From the NCBI RefSeq assembly GCF_013761005.1, contig NZ_JACDUS010000002.1, forward strand, positions 537,404 through 601,403: a stretch of DNA of 64,000 bases, in the 5' to 3' direction. This stretch comes from Desulfosalsimonas propionicica. Lineage in GTDB: Bacteria > Desulfobacterota > Desulfobacteria > Desulfobacterales > Desulfosalsimonadaceae. The notes below the pieces were generated by a model. That model was not told the origin of the DNA and ran no database searches. It worked only from the letters and a program-made list of their open reading frames with translations. Numbering within the stretch: the stretch's first letter is position 1; the number at the start of each line of letters is the position of its first letter. The position numbers and the translations under genes are program-made. This document shows, one piece after another, positions 55,089 to 63,029 of this stretch.

Positions 55089-55916
55089 TTATCCGTCTTT
55101 GGCCGTGCGATACACAATAAACCACGGATTGGTAAGGTTTTCCTTGTTATAGGCCAGGGGTTTGCCGCTTTCAAACTCCAGCACCGATCCCCCGGCCTGC
55201 TCCACCACTGCCTGGCCCGCGGCCGTGTCCCACTCCATGGTGGGCCCGGTGCGCGGATACAGATCCGCCCGGCCCTCTGCCACCAGGCAAAACTTCAGGG
55301 AACTGCCCGCGGAAATAAACTCCAGGTCCCCGTGCTCCCGCCTTTTTTCCGCCACAAACGCGGAGAGCGCATCACTGGCGTGGGACCGGCTGCCCATCAC
55401 AGTATAAGGCCGCGCCGGCAGATCCGCCAGCGGAAGGCGGCGGGAAACAGAGATCAGCCCATCGGCCGCAGATGTTTTTTCAAGGCCCCGAAGATCGCTG
55501 CCGTCTGCCAGAAACGCGCCCCTGCCCTGTGCGGCAAAATAAACCCGGTCCTTTACCGGCACAAACACCACCCCCAGCATTGGCACGCCATTTTGCACCA
55601 ATGCGATATTAATGGTGAATTCACCGTTTTTTTTCACAAACTCCTTTGTGCCGTCCAGGGGATCAACGATCCACAACTGCGGCCAGTTTTTTCTTTCCGC
55701 ATAGGCAATATCTCTGCCCTCTTCGCTTAAAACCGGAATCTGCAAGGGTTTGAGCCGGGCGGCGATAATCTCATGGGCCCGGCGGTCGGCCAGGGTCAAC
55801 GGGGAGTGATCGGATTTTTCCTCTACTTCAAAATCTTCTTCATAGACTTCCAGGGCCGCAGCCCCCGCCTCCATGGCGGCAAAAACGGCTTTATCCAGAT
55901 AATCTGCAGGCGTCAT
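55089..55916 (-). CDS. cysQ: 3'(2'),5'-bisphosphate nucleotidase, inositol monophosphatase family
   Basis: 275 residues. Metal sites: DHSPLTLADRRAHE, WIVDPLDGTKEFVKKNGEFTINIAL and EWDTAAGQAVVEQAGG. Hydrolyses PAP made from PAPS, consistent with the adjacent sulfurylase-kinase gene 14 bases downstream. Start at 55916 (MTPADYLDKAVF); the upstream 30 codons do not fit the family. Confidence 0.92.
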   Translation of the reverse strand: MTPADYLDKAVFAAMEAGAAALEVYEEDFEVEEKSDHSPLTLADRRAHEIIAARLKPLQIPVLSEEGRDIAYAERKNWPQLWIVDPLDGTKEFVKKNGEFTINIALVQNGVPMLGVVFVPVKDRVYFAAQGRGAFLADGSDLRGLEKTSAADGLISVSRRLPLADLPARPYTVMGSRSHASDALSAFVAEKRREHGDLEFISAGSSLKFCLVAEGRADLYPRTGPTMEWDTAAGQAVVEQAGGSVLEFESGKPLAYNKENLTNPWFIVYRTAKDG

Positions 55917-56043
55917 GGGTGTTTTCCATTTGGGTGAAAAGGCACAATGCTTCAAAATCCATCCACATATCCCCTCTGACCTAAACCAAAGCGCAAAACG
56001 AGTCAATTGGAAAATCTCCCAAAGCCCCGCATGGCCGCTGTCA

Positions 56044-56658
56044 TCATCCGCCTTGCCGGATCAGTCCCACGTATAAACCCACAATGGTGACCCGGTTTTT
56101 TCTCTGCCCGTAAAACCGCATGGGCTTATAGGCCGGGTTGGCCGAATGCAGCTCCAGGGTATTTCGCTTTTTTCGCACTATTTTCAACGCAGCCTCGGGC
56201 AAAATCCCGTCCACCAGCACGGCCGCAATCCGGCCGTCATCCACATCCGCCCGCGGCCGGATCACCGCCAGATCCCCGTCCAGAATATGGGCCCCGATCA
56301 TGGAATCGCCAACCACCCGCAAAGCAAAACAATCCTCGCTTCCGTAAATCATCGGGTCAACACCAATGCGCTCATCCGGCCGGTCCCATACATCCAGGGG
56401 CTTTCCCGCGGCAATGGTGCCGGCCACCGGCATGCCCTGCCCGCTTTCCGGCACCACCGGCACCCATGATCGCTTTTTGCCCGCCGCAGAGTGGATCACG
56501 CCCTTTTCTTCCAGCACGCCAAGAATCCGGTGCACCCCGGCCGGGCCGGCCAATCCCAGTTTTTCGCAAATCTCCCGAACACTCGGCGAATACCCATACT
56601 TTTTGTGATAATCGCAGATCGCCCGGTAAACGCTTTCCTGCCGCGGCGTCAGCGCCAT
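56044..56658 (-). CDS. lexA: LexA repressor (SOS regulator)
   Basis: 204 residues. Winged-helix DNA-binding domain 1-65 ([33 protein letters not shown]), self-cleavage site Ala79-Gly80, catalytic Ser119 ([11 protein letters not shown]) and Lys159 (AALKIVRK). All needed for RecA-stimulated autocleavage are present. The start overlaps the end of the integrase gene by 10 bases (56649-56658), with GGGGGA upstream inside intI. No LexA-type box is visible just before it, so expression probably comes from the intI promoter. Confidence 0.93.
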   Translation of the reverse strand: MALTPRQESVYRAICDYHKKYGYSPSVREICEKLGLAGPAGVHRILGVLEEKGVIHSAAGKKRSWVPVVPESGQGMPVAGTIAAGKPLDVWDRPDERIGVDPMIYGSEDCFALRVVGDSMIGAHILDGDLAVIRPRADVDDGRIAAVLVDGILPEAALKIVRKKRNTLELHSANPAYKPMRFYGQRKNRVTIVGLYVGLIRQGG

Positions 56659-57617
56659 AGCATATCCCCCGGACTTTTGACCCCTTTGCCGCCCCGGTTT
56701 AAAACATGGGTGTAAATCATGGTGGTGGACACATCCTTGTGGCCCAGCAACTCCTGCACCGTGCGGATATCATAACCCGCCTCCAGCAGATGCGTGGCAA
56801 AGCTGTGGCGCAGAGCATGGCAATTGCCGGTTTTCGGTATGCCAGCGTTGCGTATCGCCTGCTTAATGCCTCTCTGTATAACGGATTCCGCTATGTGATG
56901 CCGCCTTTCCACCTTGGTTCTTGGATCGATTGCTCTCTTTGTTGCCGGAAACACATATTGCCAGGCCCAGCTGCGATCCGCGTTTTTATATTTTCTTTCA
57001 AGCGCAAACGGAAGGTAAACCGAACCAAAACCGGCCTTCAGATCCCTGTCATGAACAGACTTCACCTTTTCCAGGTGAAGCTTTAACGGTTCCTTCAAAA
57101 CTTCCGGCAACATGGTAACCCGATCCTTTGCACCCTTACCGTCTCTTACAAGAACCTGCCCGTATCCGAAATCAATGTCTTTTACCCGCAATCGTACACA
57201 TTCCATGACCCTAAGCCCGGCGCCGTACATACACTGAGCCATTATCCACTTATATCCTTCCAGTTGAGTTATAATCTGCCGGATTTCATCCTTGGTAAAT
57301 ACAACCGGCAGCTTACGGGACTTCTTGGCTCTCTGCACATCCTTTAATTCTCCGAATTCAATTCCAAGGACATTTCGATACAAAAACAAAAGAGCGTTAA
57401 ATGCCTGGTTCTGAGTAGAAGCCGCCACGTTTCTGTTAACGGCCAGATGTGTAAGAAAAGCGCTGATCTCTTTTTCGCCCATATCCTTAGGGTGCTTTTT
57501 GCCATGAAACAATATAAACTTTCGTACCCAATTCACATAAGTTTCTTCCGTCCTTATACTGTAATGTTTGGAACGGATAAGGTTTCTGACCTGATCCAAA
57601 AGCTTTGGCTGCTGCAT
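56649..57617 (-). CDS. intI: Integron integrase (IntI)
   Basis: 322 residues, the usual IntI length. Tyrosine recombinase residues: Arg136 (YGAGLRVME), His267/Arg270 (CHALRHSF), His293 (LLGHKD) and Tyr302 (TTMIYTHV). The IntI-specific insertion is present at about 190-241 ([38 protein letters not shown]), which separates it from XerC/D. ATG at 57617 follows AGAGGAGGGGG. It points away from the cassettes, which are read to the right, as in all integrons. Overlaps lexA downstream. Confidence 0.96.
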   Translation of the reverse strand: MQQPKLLDQVRNLIRSKHYSIRTEETYVNWVRKFILFHGKKHPKDMGEKEISAFLTHLAVNRNVAASTQNQAFNALLFLYRNVLGIEFGELKDVQRAKKSRKLPVVFTKDEIRQIITQLEGYKWIMAQCMYGAGLRVMECVRLRVKDIDFGYGQVLVRDGKGAKDRVTMLPEVLKEPLKLHLEKVKSVHDRDLKAGFGSVYLPFALERKYKNADRSWAWQYVFPATKRAIDPRTKVERRHHIAESVIQRGIKQAIRNAGIPKTGNCHALRHSFATHLLEAGYDIRTVQELLGHKDVSTTMIYTHVLNRGGKGVKSPGDMLWR

Positions 57618-57661
57618 GCCCCCTCCTCTACCCTTTAATGAAAAGACGCTTGAACCTGATA

Positions 57662-57677
57662 ATGAACATTTGTTCAT
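57662..57677. promoter_or_regulatory. Probable LexA operator at the intI-lexA promoter
   Basis: ATGAACA-TT-TGTTCAT, perfect 7-bp arms. The GAAC-N4-GTTC core matches the Gram-positive-type LexA box. It lies 45 bases upstream of the intI start and just downstream of the predicted -10 (57687-57692), overlapping the expected transcription start. Binding by the LexA encoded here is inferred. Confidence 0.65.
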
Positions 57678-57686
57678 GTTGACTTA

Positions 57687-57715
57687 TTCTTAAAATATCC
57701 GGATTTTTATTGCAA
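57687..57715 (-). promoter_or_regulatory. Candidate intI promoter
   Basis: Minus strand: TTGCAA, 17-base spacer, TAAGAA. Moderate match. The inverted repeat at 57662-57677 would cover its start site. Confidence 0.45.
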
Positions 57716-57724
57716 GAAAAAGTT

Positions 57725-57753
57725 TTGAATATCACTGTAGATAGTGGTATTAT
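57725..57753 (+). promoter_or_regulatory. Cassette promoter (Pc)
   Basis: TTGAAT, exactly 17-base spacer, TATTAT, directed toward the cassettes and about 80 bases before the first crossover point. The position is that expected of an integron Pc outside the integrase gene. Confidence 0.7.
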
Positions 57754-57783
57754 GCTCAAAAAATGAACCATATTCCAATATAC

Positions 57784-57838
57784 ATGCCGAAGAGGCCTGT
57801 TATTTTACGCCTTCTCGGGCATCTAATCATCGTTGTGT
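57784..57838 (+). other. attI region with first cassette crossover point
   Basis: Contains the inverted repeat ATGCCGAAGAGGC / GCCTTCTCGGGCAT (57784-57822) and then GTTGTGT (57832-57838). The crossover between G57832 and T57833 is fixed by the matching R'' box ACACAAC at the end of cassette 1. The hairpin is more attC-like than usual attI sites. Confidence 0.7.
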
Positions 57839-57857
57839 GAACACGGAGTGAGAACCT

Positions 57858-58949
57858 ATGGAACCACAAGTTCATTTAGTAACTGCACAGGATTTCGATA
57901 CTTTTCAGAAGATGCTTGATGGGGGTGAAGTGTTTTGTGGTCCGATTGTACCTACAAACAACAATAATCGATCTCCACGTTGGAAAAGCACTGTTGATAT
58001 GGTTGCTGACCTTTGCAGAGTTAAAGAAGGAGATATTATTTTTGTACAAGTGATTAATGATAATATCTATGGTGCTTTCAGAGCAACAACATGTTTTATG
58101 GAAAGTCCCGATATCCCAGATTGTTATCGCTCTTCCACTCTCTCATACTATCCTGAAGGCGGTTGGTACCATACGGAAGGCGTAGATTTTCCTGACGGCG
58201 ATTATTATTGGAGTTGCGCAGTAGAAAATTATCCAGAGCTTTACTTTGAAAAGGGGATTAGCCATAGAGATGTATTCGATTTGAAATTTAGAGGAGATCT
58301 TTGGACAATTCCAGAACGCTTTAAATATAATGACAAGGCAAAGACAGTTAAGCCATTAGACATTGCTGAATTGCCACCAATAATTAAGCTTTTTCAGAGA
58401 GACAATAGAGGAAAGACCTCAGATAGAATAATTGATCCGTGTGATCTTGGGGATTGGGATATTGTATCTCCGTCTTTCTCAACTTATGATGATATGCTCG
58501 AAAATGAAAAGCAATTGGAGGGTGCGATTATAAAAATGCTGCGCCATGGTAACCCCGAAGCACAGCAAATATTTGGGGAATTAAGCTTCGTAGCCAATGC
58601 AATACCAAGCTTTTATTTGGATTTTATGGATATTTATGGTTATCAAAGAACGAATGAAAATATATTTCGCCATGTAGTGATTGAATTAAAAAAAGATAGT
58701 TATGAAGGCCAAATAGGTACTCCTGGTTGTCCTGTTAATCAAGTCTTAAAATACAGAGATTGGATTGTTCAAAATCGTGCTAAAGGCGATGTGCGAGCAG
58801 TTGATTCATTTGTTGTAGCGAAATCTTTCGATCAAGAATTTATTGATTCCACTGAAATGCTGAATAGTGCTTTTGGGTACAAGGTTGTTAGGCTCGTCGA
58901 TTATGAAGTACAAGATAATACCTTAACTCTTGAGGAAGTTACCGGCTAA
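57858..58949 (+). CDS. Cassette 1: EVE/PUA-like domain plus PD-(D/E)XK nuclease-like domain
   Basis: 363 residues. Not matched to a named gene. Residues 1-160 resemble EVE/ASCH-type modified-base readers (VKEGDIIFVQVINDNIYGAFRATT). Residues 210-310 have a DUF91/NucS-like nuclease pattern: Glu221 (NEKQLEGAIIK), Asp258 (FMDIYGY), Glu276-x-Lys278 (VVIELKKD) and QVLKYRDWI. The pairing suggests a modification-dependent restriction enzyme, which is inference. AT-rich, unlike the host genes. GTGAGAA ribosome site 7 bases before the ATG. First cassette, so closest to Pc. Confidence 0.6.
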   Translation: MEPQVHLVTAQDFDTFQKMLDGGEVFCGPIVPTNNNNRSPRWKSTVDMVADLCRVKEGDIIFVQVINDNIYGAFRATTCFMESPDIPDCYRSSTLSYYPEGGWYHTEGVDFPDGDYYWSCAVENYPELYFEKGISHRDVFDLKFRGDLWTIPERFKYNDKAKTVKPLDIAELPPIIKLFQRDNRGKTSDRIIDPCDLGDWDIVSPSFSTYDDMLENEKQLEGAIIKMLRHGNPEAQQIFGELSFVANAIPSFYLDFMDIYGYQRTNENIFRHVVIELKKDSYEGQIGTPGCPVNQVLKYRDWIVQNRAKGDVRAVDSFVVAKSFDQEFIDSTEMLNSAFGYKVVRLVDYEVQDNTLTLEEVTG

Positions 58950-58965
58950 TATGATAGGAATCGTC

Positions 58966-59037
58966 ACACAACCATGCCATTCACTCGGACAGGAATTCCG
59001 CTGCGCTACATTCCTGCCGGTGATGGCTTCGTTGGGC
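58966..59037 (+). other. attC site of cassette 1
   Basis: 72 bp. R'' ACACAAC (58966-58972), stem GCCAT.CAC.CGG.CAGGAAT (58976-58996, with unpaired T, T and A) against ATTCCTGCCGGTGATGGC (59010-59027), 13-nt terminal loop, R' GTTGGGC (59031-59037). Unpaired bases on one arm are the extrahelical bases of folded attC sites. Confidence 0.92.
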
Positions 59038-59111
59038 AACTGAAGGCCGTCACAGGGTATGGAAAGATAACTCATAGCTGAAGCTGTATGGCGTGATCAA
59101 GGAACAACGTG

Positions 59112-61667
59112 ATGGACAACATCAACACATGGTTCGGAAATCGCCCAAAGTGGCTCCAAGAAGCGGCCAACCGCCTCTTCACGAAAGGCCGTCTATCGGA
59201 GGAGGACGTTGATACGCTTCTCGACAAGTGTTTGCAGGAGGTTGATGGGGGAAACCCAGCGCCGTCGATGACCCTCCCTGCTGATGCTTTCCATGCGCAG
59301 ACTGCGTCTGCACTACACCTATGCGGGATTGGCAACGTGGAGGGGATCAATGCGCTTGCACCCCGTATCGCGCTTGACTTTGGATCGGACAATATGGCCA
59401 TCGTGTACGGCGGCAACGGCTCAGGCAAGTCCGGCTACGTCCGCATCCTGAAGCATGTTTGTGGTGCACGCAACCCTGGCGCGCTGCATCCGAACGTTTT
59501 TGTGGAAGGTGGGGCTGCGCAGTCGGCAGATATTAAGTACAGCATCGATAACCAGGAGCGACAGGCATCCTGGAGTACCAGCGACGACGTTATTGAAGAC
59601 CTTCGCCCCGTGGACGTCTTCGACACCGAGTGCGGCCGGACGTATCTGGAGAGCGAAAGCGAGGTCACCTATGAACCGTCCGCGCTGCTCTTCTTTTCCG
59701 ACCTGATAGCCGTCTGCGAGCAAATCGCGGGACGCATTGACAGCAAGCTGGGAAGGCACTCGTCAAAGAAACCTCAGATGCCTTCGGAGTTCGGCGATAC
59801 GGCGGCGGGCAAATGGTACTCGTGCCTGAGCGCGACGACTCCAGATGCAGATGTTGCCACGCACACGAAATGGGACGCGGAGAACGATAGGTCCGTTGCC
59901 GAACTGGAAAGACGTCTGGCAGAGAAAGCACCCTCCGACCGAGCCAAAGAGTTGCTTGCGAAAAAGAAGCATGTGGAGGACATGGTCCGTGGAATTGAAG
60001 ACCATCTTTCGAAGCTTTCTGATGAGAACTGCCGTCGCATCCTGAAGCTTAAAAAGGACAAGCTCATCAAGCGTGAGGCCGCGCAAGCCGCCGCCACCAA
60101 GGTATTTTCCGGAGCTCCCCTGGAGGGTGTCGGAACGGATGCTTGGAAGCTCCTGTGGGAGCACGCGCGCCAATACTCCGAGGGCCACGCCTATCCTGGC
60201 CAGACATTTCCGCATCTTGCTTCCGATGCCAAATGCGTGCTCTGCCATCAACACTTGTCAGATGGTGCACGGCAACGCCTCGCATCCTTTGAGGAGTTCG
60301 TCAAAGGGCAGGCTGAGAATGACGCGAAGGAGGCGGAGAAGGCCCTCGAAGATGCGATGACCGCTATCGAGGACATCCCGACCAACCAAGCAATCAAGAC
60401 GCAATGCGACGCAGCAGGATTGACCTACGAAGGGGATATGCCCCCCATGGTCGCTTCCGTGGAGGCCCTCCGGCAACGCAAGGCCAAGCTGCTTGAGGTC
60501 GAATCGGAAGATGCCCTGCCTGATGCTCCGGATTGCACCCCCTGGCTCCAGGAAGCAAAGAGGAAGGCGAACGAATACGCCGAGGCTGCGAAGAAATGCC
60601 AGGAAGACGCGGCGTCCGATACGCGGCCGCAACTTCAGAGCCAGCTGCGCGAACTCAAAGCGAGGAAGTGGCTTTCCGACCAGCGCGATGCCGTCAAGTC
60701 GGAGATCGAAAGGCTTCAGGCCGTTGACCGCTTGGAGAAGGCAAAGCGGCTGACGGATACGCGCGGGCTTTCGCGCAAGAAGGGCGAGCTTGCGGAGGCA
60801 TTGATCACGGAGGCTTTCGTGCAACGCTTCCGCGATGAACTGACAGCTCTTGGAGCTTCAAGGATCAAGGTCGAACTGGTGAAGAAGCGAGTGGATCGAG
60901 GCCACGTTCTTCACGAACTGCGTCTGGCGAACGCCAGATCCTGCGCACCAACCGACGTGCTGAGCGAGGGCGAGCATCGCATTGTATCCCTTGCTGCCTT
61001 CCTGGCCGATGTGACCGGAAAGCAGCAGCCCGCACCATTCGTCTTCGACGACCCCATCTCTTCGTTGGACCAGAACTTTGAGGAGGCCGTCGTACAACGG
61101 CTGGTATGTCTGGCTGCGGATCGGCAAGTGATCGTGTTCACCCATCGGGTTTCTCTGCTGGTCCTCTTGCAGGAGTACGGCAAGCGCGAGGGACGCGAAC
61201 CCAAGGTGACCTGTGTCCGATGCGAGCCCTGGGGCACAGGTGAGCCGGGCGACACACCGCTGTTTGCGAAGAAACCGGACAAGGCTCTCAATGCCCTTCT
61301 GAACGAGCATCTGGCCAAAGCACGGAGGGCGTATGCCGAGGAGGGACAGGCGACCTATGCGCCGCTTGCAAAGGCCATCTGCAGCGATTTCCGCATCCTG
61401 CTTGAGCGGATGATAGAGTGCGAACTGCTGGCGGATGTCGTTCAGCGGTTCCGGCGAGCCGTCAACACGCAAGGCAAGCTGGATAAGCTGGCCCGCATCA
61501 GGGCGGAGGACTGCAAGATCTTCGATGACCTGATGACGAAGTATTCCCGCTACGAACACTCGCAGCCGAATGAAGCCCCAGTTGCTCCTCCCGCGCCCGA
61601 CGAACTGAAGGCGGACATGGAAGCATTAAGGGACTGGCGAGCCGGCTTTGTTATGAGGTCTTCTTGA
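59112..61667 (+). CDS. Cassette 2: RloC/PrrC-like AAA ATPase with zinc hook and candidate anticodon-nuclease C-terminus
   Basis: 851 residues. SMC/Rad50-like ATPase of the AAA_13 group: Walker A GGNGSGKS (100-107), long coiled-coil insert (260-560) broken by a zinc-hook CVLCH (Cys375, Cys378), signature VLSEGEHRIVSLAAF (616-630), Walker B FVFDDPISSLDQ (642-653), switch His678. The C-terminus has Arg761-x3-Glu765 and a downstream His816 (SRYEHSQ), matching the Arg-Glu-His arrangement of PrrC/RloC anticodon nucleases. RloC cuts tRNA anticodons in phage defence. GC-rich and 2.8 kb, unusually long for a cassette. ATG 59112 is preferred over GTG 59109. Confidence 0.75.
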   Translation: MDNINTWFGNRPKWLQEAANRLFTKGRLSEEDVDTLLDKCLQEVDGGNPAPSMTLPADAFHAQTASALHLCGIGNVEGINALAPRIALDFGSDNMAIVYGGNGSGKSGYVRILKHVCGARNPGALHPNVFVEGGAAQSADIKYSIDNQERQASWSTSDDVIEDLRPVDVFDTECGRTYLESESEVTYEPSALLFFSDLIAVCEQIAGRIDSKLGRHSSKKPQMPSEFGDTAAGKWYSCLSATTPDADVATHTKWDAENDRSVAELERRLAEKAPSDRAKELLAKKKHVEDMVRGIEDHLSKLSDENCRRILKLKKDKLIKREAAQAAATKVFSGAPLEGVGTDAWKLLWEHARQYSEGHAYPGQTFPHLASDAKCVLCHQHLSDGARQRLASFEEFVKGQAENDAKEAEKALEDAMTAIEDIPTNQAIKTQCDAAGLTYEGDMPPMVASVEALRQRKAKLLEVESEDALPDAPDCTPWLQEAKRKANEYAEAAKKCQEDAASDTRPQLQSQLRELKARKWLSDQRDAVKSEIERLQAVDRLEKAKRLTDTRGLSRKKGELAEALITEAFVQRFRDELTALGASRIKVELVKKRVDRGHVLHELRLANARSCAPTDVLSEGEHRIVSLAAFLADVTGKQQPAPFVFDDPISSLDQNFEEAVVQRLVCLAADRQVIVFTHRVSLLVLLQEYGKREGREPKVTCVRCEPWGTGEPGDTPLFAKKPDKALNALLNEHLAKARRAYAEEGQATYAPLAKAICSDFRILLERMIECELLADVVQRFRRAVNTQGKLDKLARIRAEDCKIFDDLMTKYSRYEHSQPNEAPVAPPAPDELKADMEALRDWRAGFVMRSS

Positions 61668-61684
61668 CGACCGTGATAGACATT

Positions 61685-61812
61685 GCCCAACCAGTCAGCC
61701 CAGGTGACAGCCAGGGCCGGCGGCCTTTTGACAAACCGAGGGGAATTGAACATTAACCATCTTTAACCAAGCCAGTGGAAGCCCTGGCTGCTCCTGGCTT
61801 TCTACGTTCGGT
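61685..61812 (+). other. attC site of cassette 2
   Basis: 128 bp. R'' GCCCAAC (61685-61691), arms CAGCCAGGGC (61708-61717) and GCCCTGGCTG (61781-61790), extended by AGCCCAGG against CCTGGCTT with one unpaired C, a 63-nt variable terminal region, and R' GTTCGGT (61806-61812). Confidence 0.88.
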
Positions 61813-61831
61813 ATTCTGGAGACATAGTGTT

Positions 61832-62929
61832 ATGACTCAAAACAAACGAAATTCTTTCGAATTTTTTAATCTACCTGAGAAATTTAGCGTGGCTGTCTTA
61901 ACACTCAGTTTTATTTTGCTCATAGGCCCTTATCTTGAGGGTTTAGATTTTGGTGTATTCAAAATACCAACTTTTGCTGCAGACACCAAAAAAGTCCTTC
62001 AATATTTAGGACCTCCTCTTTTTATTTTCGTTATCCTTTTATTTGTTCGCTTCTGGAAATCACCTGATACAAGCGATACAAAAGAAATAAAAGAGGTTGA
62101 AAGTAATTCAAAATTCAGACTTCAATCCATTTCAGATATTGTTAAAAATGAGGCAAGAAAAAATGGCATAAATATTGACGGAATACATATTGGCGATAGG
62201 CTAACGATAAGTGATTTGGAACGAATTTGCACAAAAACCTATTACCCGAATCAACCATCAAATGGCACATGCACCCTTTTGGAAAACGCAAGGGGAATGG
62301 CCTTCACAAAAAAATATGCTGAACCAAAAGAAGATGAAAAATTGGTAAATATCTCACAGATTAAATTGGAAGGATTAAAACAATGGGAGGCATATTTCTG
62401 GGATCTTCTTAAGGATTTGGGAATTAATGATCTATCTCATATTGATATTCTTAATGTTGGAATTGGAAATGGATATGCAGATTACGAACTTTTTAAAAAT
62501 GTACCAAGATTTAAAGCAGTAGACATATCGCCGGAAGCGCTTAATTATGCGGCAAATAAGTTATCAAATATGCAATATTATGTCTGTTCCGCAGAAAATT
62601 TATTCCAAGTCCCAAATGGCTCAATTGATCTGTATTTGTCATTTAGAACTTTTCAATCAACTCTATTCGACAGGCGCGCGGCGGTTCATGAAGCTTATAG
62701 AGTCTTACGCAAGGGTGGCATTGCTATAATCTCAGTTCCGGTACTATATCTTAAAAAGAATGGTGAAGTGTTACAAGGGCTTATTCCTCCAGGCTCATAT
62801 GAACCCAATTTAGATTATGCAACAGCTATTGCCGATCGTATAAAGGATTATATGGATATAATGAATTTCAAGGAAGTAGATATTGACAGTAGGTCCCCTT
62901 TTGAAATTTATATATGCGGCAAACGTTAA
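61832..62929 (+). CDS. Cassette 3: membrane-anchored SAM-dependent methyltransferase
   Basis: 365 residues. Two predicted transmembrane helices at about 19-34 and 57-75. A class I methyltransferase domain follows from about 180: motif I DILNVGIGNGYADYE (205-219), acidic AVDISPEALNYA (Asp231), YVCSAENLFQVPNGSIDLYLS, YRVLRKGGIAIISVP. Substrate unknown. The start is the ATG at 61832, after the crossover point at 61807; codons upstream belong to the previous attC. AT-rich. Confidence 0.72.
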   Translation: MTQNKRNSFEFFNLPEKFSVAVLTLSFILLIGPYLEGLDFGVFKIPTFAADTKKVLQYLGPPLFIFVILLFVRFWKSPDTSDTKEIKEVESNSKFRLQSISDIVKNEARKNGINIDGIHIGDRLTISDLERICTKTYYPNQPSNGTCTLLENARGMAFTKKYAEPKEDEKLVNISQIKLEGLKQWEAYFWDLLKDLGINDLSHIDILNVGIGNGYADYELFKNVPRFKAVDISPEALNYAANKLSNMQYYVCSAENLFQVPNGSIDLYLSFRTFQSTLFDRRAAVHEAYRVLRKGGIAIISVPVLYLKKNGEVLQGLIPPGSYEPNLDYATAIADRIKDYMDIMNFKEVDIDSRSPFEIYICGKR

Positions 62930-62962
62930 CCCGATTTCGGTAGGGCGTTAAATATGCTTGAA

Positions 62963-63019
62963 ACCGAACCAGTCACTGGTGCGGACGCAAAAAGCGCGCC
63001 GCACAGTTCATCGTTCGCA
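62963..63019 (+). other. attC site of cassette 3
   Basis: 57 bp, the minimal known attC size. R'' ACCGAAC (62963-62969), stem CTGGTGCGG.CGC / GCG..CCGCACAG with an AAAAA tip, R' GTTCGCA (63013-63019). Confidence 0.88.
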
Positions 63020-63029
63020 AGGGAATATC

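Noticed and set aside
58966..59037. Interpreting the stem after cassette 1 gene as an intrinsic terminator
   Set aside because: It lacks a T-run and has core boxes and extrahelical bases of an attC site.
62947..62953. GTTAAAT as R' core of cassette 3
   Set aside because: It fits GTTRRRY, but the inverted-repeat arms and the match between R'' ACCGAAC and the cassette start GTTCGGT place the site at 62963-63019.
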